From Myxococcales bacterium (GTDB taxonomy: Bacteria > Myxococcota_A > Polyangia > Polyangiales > Polyangiaceae): a stretch of DNA of 39,928 nucleotides. The DNA lies in contig JAAFHV010000058.1 in assembly GCA_013297655.1 (NCBI GenBank), positions 1 through 39,928 on the forward strand. Direction: 5' to 3'. Numbering within the stretch: the stretch's first letter is position 1; the number at the start of each line of letters is the position of its first letter. The notes beneath the pieces were generated by a model. The model was given only the letters and a program-made list of their open reading frames with translations. It did not search any database and was not told the origin of the DNA. Made by a program: the position numbers and the translations under genes. This document shows positions 35,601 to 39,928 of the stretch, one piece after another.

Positions 35601-36241
35601 CAGTCGAGCTCCGCAACGCGCGCGTCGTACGTGGCATTCCTCTCGACCGCTTCGACGGCGAGGGCAACCGCTTCACGATCGCGACCGCGGCGACGCAGAA
35701 CCCGGGCGAAGTCGCGCTCGAGCTCCGCGACGAGAATGGCAACTTGCGCTACGCCGCCACCCTCGCCGAGAGCAACGGACCTCCCACCAAGGCGGCCCCG
35801 ATCGGCGTCGCCCTCGGCGCGAGCCCGTTTCCCCAAGACGAGATCTACTCCGCGAAGAACCTCTTCCACGGCCGCGATTTCCAAGTAATTCGCAGCATCG
35901 CGGGGCTCTCGAACGAAGGCGCGAAGGCCGAGCTCAAGGGCACCGCGGAGTGCAATTGGCCGGCCGAGGCCTGGCAGACCGACGTCGCGGCGATGGACGG
36001 CGGGCTCCAGCTCGCCATCTTGTGCGGCCTCGCCTCGGTGGGTCAGACGTTGCCCCTCCGCATCGGTCAGGTGGCGTTCGCCGACGGGCCTATCGGCGGC
36101 AACGTGCGCTGCGATCTCTCGGTTCGCAGCCAAACCCCGGAGTGCGTGGTGTGCGACATCGCGCTCTCGGGCGAGCACGGACCGATCGCCGACTTGGTCG
36201 ACGTCGAGATGTACGCGATCCCGAGCGGCTCGGCTTCGTAA
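29693..36241 (+). CDS. PfaA-like iterative megasynthase, KS-AT-ACP-ACP-KR-DH
   Basis: A 2182-residue type I synthase. The ketosynthase (about 14-450) has VVDAACAGSLAAL with Cys216, AHGTST with His351 and GHTKAAAG with His391. The acyltransferase (about 585-880) has GHSLGE with Ser685 and the later FHSP. After an Ala/Pro linker come two ACPs, each with GIDSIKRVEIL, phosphopantetheine serines Ser1248 and Ser1360. The ketoreductase (about 1638-1900) has TGGARGVT and Ser-...-SDYAMANEI with Tyr1830. The C-terminal PUFA-type dehydratase has HRIQGKPVLP (His1940) and AMDGGLQL (Asp2102). The domain order is that of PfaA/Pfa2 in PUFA synthases. There is no enoylreductase, no PPTase and no partner gene. 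ATG 29693 is used; ATG 29732 is possible. The chain must act with enzymes coded elsewhere. Confidence 0.93.
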   Translation: MKHPKSQATPETLMTPIAVVGMGALFPGSKDTLAFWRDIMDGQDRLTEVPRSHWLREDYFAEKPGTQDKVYTTKGGFLPEVDFAPMEFGMPPNALPATDTAQLLALVVAKHALEEATRGKWESVDKSRMSVLLGVASATELVAQMTGRLQKPVWQHAMRQAGLGDAEIARLTEEIDKQYVPWQESTFPGLLGNVVAGRITNRFDMGGSNAVVDAACAGSLAALSMAVNDLALGHSDLVLTGGVDALNDIFMYMCFAQTGALSLSGDCRPFSDKSDGTMLGEGIGMIALRRLDDAERDGDAIYAVIRGLGSSSDGRAKSIYAPSAQGQTLALERAYERAGYGPETVGLVEAHGTSTQAGDAAEFEALKSVFGKTSAEKGSIALGSVKAQIGHTKAAAGSAGLIKAVLALHHKVLPPTIKVDAPNPKMGIEDSPFYLNTTLRPWVHGAEKPHPRRASVSALGFGGTNFHVALEEYVGPSDRPAHMRTLGSELVVLSADTPAALVALCKETAAASEAEGAFLHVAKKAQLAFDASKPARLAIVATNAADLREKLGFAATTIEKSGSAPFSSPKGIHYGVGAAAKASEIAVLFPGQGSQYVNMGADLATHFDRVRDVWDGVASHVRDGSSTLADRVFPAPGFGEDARIAAEKALTATDWAQPAICATSLSMFRLFELTGLRPSMVGGHSLGEVTAAVAAGIFDEKTGLGVARKRGELMAEASRTPGAMTAVAEERGLVEAAIAGIDVVLANHNAPKQIVLSGTVEAIEKAEKALAAKGFIAKRLTVATAFHSPIVAGAVAPFRAFLDGVEVGNAKIPYYANATAAVYPSEAPAVRTQLADAVAKPVRFVEQIEAMYAAGARTFVEIGPDAVLTKLVERCLEGRSFSAVALDQRGKNGIASLQTALGRLAVAGLPIAFARFWEGESIGLDPATTAKPKFTVKLNGANYGKPYPPKNPVARPPVRVAPAAPAIEKAPVTIPAPAHANGHATNGSANGHAKVASVAPKAAPAAMSASSPTQTQRIAAPAPARVSVAAPSPSAGLVSSSPARPVEAAPLSRFTPPRSEVSMSSHVPPKSPVDPSSFVESLSRLQAPAIAAQMEFQRLMAESHMAFLRAVETSYAQIGVIAGAPAPVQQAPQMAPYVQPAQIAAPVYAQPAPAPVYAQPAPAPVYAKPAPAPVYAQPAPAPVYAQPAPVKVAAPAPVSPAPAPQAKAAPVSANLTPVLLAVVAEKTGYPAEMIDVNMDMEADLGIDSIKRVEILSAMKAKVADLPQVATAKMAATRTLAQIIELFTAAGGAAPQASAPAPQVSAPAPQAPAPAAKVAPAGAKLADLTPVLLAVVAEKTGYPAEMIDVNMDMEADLGIDSIKRVEILSAMKQRVQNLPQVPTAKMAATRTLQQIIALFEGAQAPAEPHAAPLSRAATAAPPPAVNEISADPVLRIAVRPVLAPAAGFAMPGLLGPGVFAVTPDGTALQKVIVERLRVRGVNAAALGVAEIPADAAGVIFLGGLREVVNEEAMAVNREAFGAARVVAAHMREHGGIFVTVQDTGGDFALTGTAGGRAWLAGIAALAKTAGDEWPKASTKAIDLERANRQHGDLADAIVGELFAGGPELEVGLRADGTRITLASVPVPLPSAKRPLPEGAVFVVTGGARGVTASSLVTLAKFARPRVLILGRTPLEDEPAIFHGITEEAALKRTALQEANRIGEVVTPKVIGAKVDKILANREVLGTLASLEAAGAKVRYAALDVRDENALSALLADVRAAWGPIHGIVHGAGVLADAFIDKKTDAQFDRVFDTKVLGLRALLEVTQTDPLQWICLFSSVAARAGNAGQSDYAMANEILNKVAAVEARRREGRCRVSSIGWGPWDGGMVTPVLSAHFKERGVALLGVEAGAQAFVRELSAAPSDDVEVVIGGGDAGLQGSQVRPVRVEVLVNAETHPQLASHRIQGKPVLPMVLALEWFARLARAVTPGKGAVELRNARVVRGIPLDRFDGEGNRFTIATAATQNPGEVALELRDENGNLRYAATLAESNGPPTKAAPIGVALGASPFPQDEIYSAKNLFHGRDFQVIRSIAGLSNEGAKAELKGTAECNWPAEAWQTDVAAMDGGLQLAILCGLASVGQTLPLRIGQVAFADGPIGGNVRCDLSVRSQTPECVVCDIALSGEHGPIADLVDVEMYAIPSGSAS
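33121..33260 (+). repeat. Tandem Ala/Pro/Tyr linker repeats in the megasynthase
   Basis: Just before the first ACP, a unit of about 30 bp encoding PAPAPVYAQ-like peptides repeats about five times; one copy has Lys instead of Gln. Such flexible linkers separate the AT and ACP modules. The near-identical DNA copies suggest recent expansion by slippage or unequal crossing-over. Confidence 0.75.
33335..33805 (+). repeat. Duplicated ACP modules, 336 bp apart
   Basis: The two ACP domains are a direct duplication with a spacing of 336 bp (112 codons). Bases 33383-33459 and 33719-33795 are identical over 77 bp, covering the phosphopantetheine site; flanking parts of 33335-33469 and 33671-33805 differ by a few substitutions. 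PUFA synthases often carry tandem ACPs in variable number. Confidence 0.85.
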
Positions 36242-36264
36242 CCACCAGCCACGTTGGCAAACAG

Positions 36265-36300
36265 GGCCCGCGAGAGCAGTCTCGCGGGCCTTTCCGTTTT
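36265..36300 (+). terminator. Strong Rho-independent terminator
   Basis: An 11-bp perfect stem (arms GGCCCGCGAGA and TCTCGCGGGCC) with a GCAG loop is followed by TTTCCGTTTT. It begins 24 bp after the megasynthase stop codon, so it should end that transcript and separate it from the FadL-like gene downstream. Confidence 0.85.
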
Positions 36301-36427
36301 GCAGAGAGATTGGCACGCCATGCGGTCTCGTGCGCGCCAGCGACGATATGGCGCCGGGAGCCCGTGGCAGAATGCCTCGCCACGCGTGCACACCCGCGCG
36401 ATTCTATTGTGCTAGCACCGCGTCGGA

Positions 36428-37750
36428 TTGGCTCGACGACACAAGTGCCTAGGCGTGTTGATCGCGAGCCTGGTGCTCGGGCGCCTCGGCGTCGCGAGCG
36501 CACAGAACGCCGATTCGTTTTATTACTCCAACGAAGCCGCCCTCACGGCAGGTGCGATGGTCGCGGTCGCGGGCGACGAGGGGTCGGCTTGGTACAACCC
36601 CGCCGGTCTCGGGAGCCTGCATCGAACGCGCCTCAACGCGAACGGCTCGGTCTTTGGTGTCCGCGTGCGGCCGGTCACTCGTGGCCTCACGTCGACCCTC
36701 CGTGGCGTCTCGAGCTCGCTCGATTACGGGGGGACCGACTTCGTCGCCACGCCGACCACGGCTTCGGCTTCGTTCTCACTCTTGCCCAACCTCACGTTGA
36801 GCGGCGGCGTATTTCACACGAGCCACGACGTTCGCGCGGCGGTGGGAAACGACACCGTGCCGGGCGGCGAAGGCCGCTCTCTGTCGCAGCGAATCGACAC
36901 GTTCGCCCAGCAGCGAAAGATGCACATGGGCGGCGCGTACGGGTTCGACGTGGGCCACGGCCTCCGTGTGGGGAGCGGGATGTTCCTCGTATACTCCGCG
37001 CGCGACACGAGCATCGACTACCTGGTGGGCATAGACGAAGGCGGAAAGAAGGAGGTCGTCGCGCTCTCTTCGAGCACGGGGTCGGCCGCTTGGGGCCTAC
37101 AGTCCACCTATGGCGTGCAATGGGACGTCACGAAGAAGCTGCACGTCGGCGCGGTGTTCCGCTTTCCCGAGCTTCGTTTTCTCGTAAAGGGCAAGATCAC
37201 CGGCGCGCAGGTCGGCGCGGGCTCGGCGGGTATCCTCTACGAGCTCACCGAGGCGAAGGGGAAGTCCGGGCGCATTCGCTGGGTCGATCCCACTCGCGTA
37301 TTCTTCGGTATCGCCTACGAGCCGACGGACAAGATCCGGCTCGCGCTCGACGCCGACGTGTCGCTCGCGCTCGAAGAGGACACGTGGGGCTCGCGCCACG
37401 ACGCGATGGTGCGCGTACGCGGCGGCGTGATCTTCAAGCCGCTCGAGGTCCTTCATTTCGGGTTCGGAGCCTTCGCCGACCCCGCCTCGGAGCGCGCGCT
37501 CCCCGACGCGCTCGGCTCGATTCGGGCAGATTATTACGGCGGAACGGGCGGCATCATCTTCCGCACTCGCCTCGGCTCCAACGCTGGCTCGAATGCGCCC
37601 GTCATCAACTTTTGCGCGGCGGTGCGCTACGCCGTCGGAGTGGGTGAGGCGCGCACCACTGTGGTCGGCGACCAGCCCGCAGAGAACGCATCGCAACCGA
37701 TCGTCGTCCACGACATTATGCCGTATATCGGCTCTTCGGTCGCATTCTGA
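36428..37750 (+). CDS. OmpP1/FadL-like outer-membrane protein
   Basis: A 440-residue protein with a Sec signal peptide (MARRHKCLGVLIASLVLGRLGVASA) shown here in its short form, ending at about residue 25. The next region has the FadL-type plug motif GDEGSAWYNPAGLG, then long runs of alternating residues as in a beta-barrel (SFSLLPNLTLSGGVF, GLQSTYGVQWDV, RIRWVDPTRVFFGIAYEPTDKI). It ends in Phe, the usual outer-membrane insertion signal. FadL proteins take up long-chain fatty acids and other hydrophobic compounds. It starts at TTG 36428, because no ATG or GTG gives the signal peptide as well; GTG nine codons later is an alternative. It is separated from the megasynthase by a terminator, so co-regulation is uncertain. 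Confidence 0.82.
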   Translation: MARRHKCLGVLIASLVLGRLGVASAQNADSFYYSNEAALTAGAMVAVAGDEGSAWYNPAGLGSLHRTRLNANGSVFGVRVRPVTRGLTSTLRGVSSSLDYGGTDFVATPTTASASFSLLPNLTLSGGVFHTSHDVRAAVGNDTVPGGEGRSLSQRIDTFAQQRKMHMGGAYGFDVGHGLRVGSGMFLVYSARDTSIDYLVGIDEGGKKEVVALSSSTGSAAWGLQSTYGVQWDVTKKLHVGAVFRFPELRFLVKGKITGAQVGAGSAGILYELTEAKGKSGRIRWVDPTRVFFGIAYEPTDKIRLALDADVSLALEEDTWGSRHDAMVRVRGGVIFKPLEVLHFGFGAFADPASERALPDALGSIRADYYGGTGGIIFRTRLGSNAGSNAPVINFCAAVRYAVGVGEARTTVVGDQPAENASQPIVVHDIMPYIGSSVAF

Positions 37751-37794
37751 CGGCAGTCGATATACGGCCCCTCGTCAGGGAGTAAATTCACGGC

Positions 37795-38036
37795 CTAGAG
37801 CGCCGATCAGGTTGAAGGACCGAGGACTTCGCTCGGTTAGCAAGCTGCGTCACCAGGTGCGCGCGACGACGACGACGCTACAGGGCCGCAAGTCCCTGAC
37901 GAGGGACGGATAGTCTTCTATCTTAGGAGGAGCAACGACGCGTCGCAGGCACGCCGCTAAACGCGCGAAAGCCGACGACGCTACAGGGCCGCAAGTCCCT
38001 GACGAGGGACGGGCTTCAACCTGTTCGGTGCTCTAG
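37795..38036. mobile_element. Repeat locus B: 242-bp MITE-like element
   Basis: The ends are 23-bp terminal inverted repeats (37795-37817 and 38014-38036) matching at 21 of 23 positions; both outer ends are CTAG. Inside, a 40-bp perfect direct repeat occurs at 37870-37909 and 37973-38012, 103 bp apart. Each copy contains a perfect hairpin GTCCCT-GACG-AGGGAC, and another hairpin GATAG-TCTT-CTATC lies at 37909-37922. An inverted partial copy of the hairpin core is at about 37768-37780. There is no coding capacity. Size, inverted ends and hairpins fit a non-autonomous mobile or regulatory element. It lies between convergent genes. Confidence 0.75.
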
Positions 38037-38057
38037 TGACCCACCGAACGGACGCCG

Positions 38058-38777
38058 CTACCAGGCTGGCTTGCGACCACGGGCGTAGGTGAAGGGCCCG
38101 GTGGGGTGGTCCTCGAAGTGGAGGTGGGGCCCCGTCACGTTGCCCGTCGCGCCGACTTTGCCGATCACCTGATTGGCTTTTACCGTCGCACCAGCGGCCA
38201 CGTTCCGAACCGATAGATGGCAGTAGACGTACACGCGGCCATTGTCGGCCTGGACGCCCATCCATCGACCATAGGCGCCGCCGCTGTCGTTCGACCAACG
38301 CACGACGCCATTTCGCACCGCGACGACGTTCGTGCCCGTCGGCGCCGCGTAGTCCTCGCCGGTGTGGTATCCCGCGGCATACCGGGAGTTCTTTACGCCG
38401 TAAGGATACGTAACGATCTTTCCCGGAACTGGCGAGGCGGCGCGCTGAGGCGCGGTGCTCGCGTCGGCGGCGGCGTCCCTCCCGCCGTCCGACGGTCGAC
38501 CCGCGTCCGTCGGCGTCGGTGCCGGTGTCGAAGCGTCCACCGCCGGCTCGCTCTCCGACTCGGGCTCCACCCCTTCGCTACCGATGTTCGGATCGGCATT
38601 GGCAGGACTGGAGCCCGACTCGTCGCCGTGGGGATCGTCTTCCTCTTGCGCTGCCGGGAACGGCCCGAGGGCGTCCGGATCTGCGCTCGCGCACGCGGGA
38701 ACGCTGGCCCCGGCGAGCACGACAATCGTGAGGAGGGCGAAATAGCAGGAGCCTTTGGGGGCGGGTCGGAGGGTCAC
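38058..38777 (-). CDS. M23/LytM-type metallopeptidase lipoprotein
   Basis: A 239-residue protein started at GTG 38777. A hydrophobic stretch ending in ASVPACAS suggests a lipobox. An acidic Ser/Glu/Asp linker (about residues 30-110) leads to a LytM domain of about 120 residues. Its zinc ligands are in place: YHTGEDYAAPTGT (first His and Asp), VYCHLSV and GPHLHFED (last His pair). M23 enzymes cut peptide bridges of peptidoglycan and act at the cell wall; inactive forms lack these residues, so this one is probably active. The frame is open upstream to 39230, but that part lacks protein character. It is convergent with the FadL-like gene across the MITE-like element. Confidence 0.87.
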   Translation of the reverse strand: MTLRPAPKGSCYFALLTIVVLAGASVPACASADPDALGPFPAAQEEDDPHGDESGSSPANADPNIGSEGVEPESESEPAVDASTPAPTPTDAGRPSDGGRDAAADASTAPQRAASPVPGKIVTYPYGVKNSRYAAGYHTGEDYAAPTGTNVVAVRNGVVRWSNDSGGAYGRWMGVQADNGRVYVYCHLSVRNVAAGATVKANQVIGKVGATGNVTGPHLHFEDHPTGPFTYARGRKPAW

Positions 38778-39738
38778 GAGCGGCCATACTGCAGAACGTG
38801 CGCCAGGGAGCTCGCTCACGCCTTCCGGGCCAAAGTCCGAGATTTTGAATGAAGCGAGCGGCTCGAAGGCACGGAGTAGCGGCCTCGAAGCCGCAGCGGG
38901 ACTCCAGACGCGAGCGCGACGAACGGCAAGCGACCGCACCTTTTCGAGCGTTGGATACCAAGCGCCCTCGAGCAACCCCGAGGCGCCACCCCGTCCCGAC
39001 GTCCACGCTCCTCGGACTTCCGACGACGTCGTCGTATGTGGTCGCGCTCGTCGAGGACTCGGATTGTTCCCAGAGCTGCGCACCCCAACGACGGGGCATC
39101 TCGACGACAAATCGCCACAGCCGAGCACGCACGAGGAGCGAGAGGGCCGAACGGCACTCTCGAATTGCGCCGCGCGCCACGAGTGGACGACGGTGTGGCT
39201 CGACGAACGCGTCGCCGAGAGGTCTGCCATTCACGGAGACGCGCCGCGCGGTTCGGCGTGCGACTCACACGATGAGCACGCTCGCACAAAACGCAAGCGC
39301 GAGGGAACGACGACCGGGTAGCTCGGCAAACCCAAATGCCCATTTGCGACGAACACGGCGAACCGGCCGATCGCGACAGCGGTGGCGCCGCATTCCACGA
39401 GGCCGACGATCGGTGGCACGCGGCTCGACTGCCCCTCGTGGCTCCGAGGCACGAGAAAACAGGCCTCCGCGAGCGCGATGCCTATGAGCATGCCAAGGTA
39501 CGTCGCCAATCCTCGGGCAAAGGCTTTTGCAGTCGACGGGCTCGGGCGTACGCGAAGGGCCCCTCAAAGCGAGGCAAGGTCGGCGAGCCAATCTCGAATC
39601 GCGGACGAATCGCGTTGCGGGCCACGCCGCGAGTGGATTACTACACGGTCAGTCGGCGGAAAAAGCTTGCCAGCGAGTTCGCAACTGTCGAACATAGCGA
39701 CATAGCGGTCAATCGCCTCCGGCCGTCCGAGGAGTTTC
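38778..39738. other. Gene-poor region, possible decayed genes
   Basis: About 960 bp without a convincing gene. Two minus-strand frames deserve mention. One runs inward from ATG 39234 (starts MNGRPLGDAF); its third-position GC is only mildly raised, and it would overlap the peptidase gene. The other, 39231-39491, could encode an 86-residue protein with two hydrophobic stretches (MLIGIALAEACFLV and VGLVECGATAVAIGRFAVFV). Neither resembles a known family. The stretch could be a remnant of lost genes. The last 150 bp probably hold the promoter of the gene at 39739. Confidence 0.35.
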
Positions 39739-39928
39739 ATGTCCAGCCAGCTTCAAAATGCGATCCATTCGCTCGCCGCAACTTTCGCTCAGAACATTCT
39801 CGCGGCGGTCCGCGAGGCTTCGTTCGGGGAGCTCGTCGGCCTCCACGAGGCGCCCGCCGCAGAGACGCGTCGCGCCAAGGTGACTACCGTCGCCGCGGCT
39901 CCCACCGCTGCTCCGCAGCGCGCAGCGG
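39739..39928 (+). CDS. Myxobacterial-type DNA-binding protein, N-terminus only
   Basis: The first 63 codons of a gene cut by the right edge. It starts MSSQLQNAIHSLAATFAQ, then ILAAVREASFGELVGL, and continues into an Ala/Pro/Thr linker. This N-terminus, a short helical bundle followed by a low-complexity linker, resembles a myxobacterial family whose C-terminus holds a winged-helix-like DNA-binding domain; that part is outside the window. GAGGAG lies a few bases before ATG 39739 and fixes the start. The function cannot be given from this part alone. Confidence 0.65.
   Translation, partial: MSSQLQNAIHSLAATFAQNILAAVREASFGELVGLHEAPAAETRRAKVTTVAAAPTAAPQRAA

Noticed and set aside
34511-36391. 626-codon minus-strand frame antisense to the KR-DH part
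   Set aside because: Its residues are the mirror of the KR and DH domains; no independent signal peptide or domain is seen.
1-39928. tRNA or rRNA genes
   Set aside because: No TpsiC-arm-like GGTTCGA-N-TCC with paired stems, and no conserved rRNA segments were seen when reading both strands.

Overview
The window is high-GC bacterial DNA with tightly packed genes, many starting at GTG or with a start codon overlapping the previous stop. Its content points to a myxobacterium-like organism (Polyangia / former Deltaproteobacteria): many lipoproteins with Asp/Ala/Gly-rich linkers, an ECF sigma/FecR cassette, a PUFA-synthase-type megasynthase, a hybrid histidine kinase and a large AfsR/LuxR-like ATPase regulator. 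The taxon is an inference from gene content; no rRNA or tRNA gene was seen.

Layout. 1-273: 5' part of a PD-(D/E)xK-like hypothetical gene (-). 697-4569: a four-gene operon (+) of a secreted barrel-like protein, an ECF sigma factor, a zinc-binding FecR-type anti-sigma protein and a one-POTRA Omp85 protein. 4414-11452: a six-gene operon (-) in which all five junctions are 4-nt stop/start overlaps. In transcription order it holds a small GMC-partner protein, a GMC oxidoreductase, a GH3 acyl-adenylating ligase, inositol-3-phosphate synthase, a DegT/StsC-like aminotransferase and a UPF0104/AglD-type membrane protein. A FkbM methyltransferase (11893-12771, +) diverges from it across a region with a perfect palindrome. 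Together these suggest an uncharacterised amino-inositol (aminocyclitol) amide or lipid pathway, which is the best candidate for a new system here.

12801-17083 (-): two small lipoproteins, a thioredoxin-like/di-heme cytochrome c peroxidase fusion and an Asp-box propeller lipoprotein, divergent from a 908-residue ATPase regulator (17246-19972, +). 19997-21361 (-): two lipoproteins, one DUF4349. 21722-26333: a large lipoprotein (+), an SspB protein fused to two ClpX-type zinc fingers (-), a MarC membrane protein (+), a retropepsin-like lipoprotein (+) and a 90-bp tandem repeat array. 26334-29432 (-): a hybrid histidine kinase, a CAP-domain lipoprotein and a small membrane-anchored protein.

29693-36241 (+): an orphan PfaA-like megasynthase, KS-AT-ACP-ACP-KR-DH, with a sigma-54-like promoter candidate in front and a strong terminator behind. 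No pfaB/C/D partner genes are in the window. It is followed by a FadL-like outer-membrane protein (36428-37750). A 242-bp MITE-like element with 23-bp terminal inverted repeats (37795-38036) shares its flanking modules with the 26-kb array. Both repeat loci lie between convergent genes. The right end has an M23 peptidase lipoprotein (38058-38777, -), about 960 bp without a convincing gene, and the start of a myxobacterial-type DNA-binding protein (39739 onward, +).
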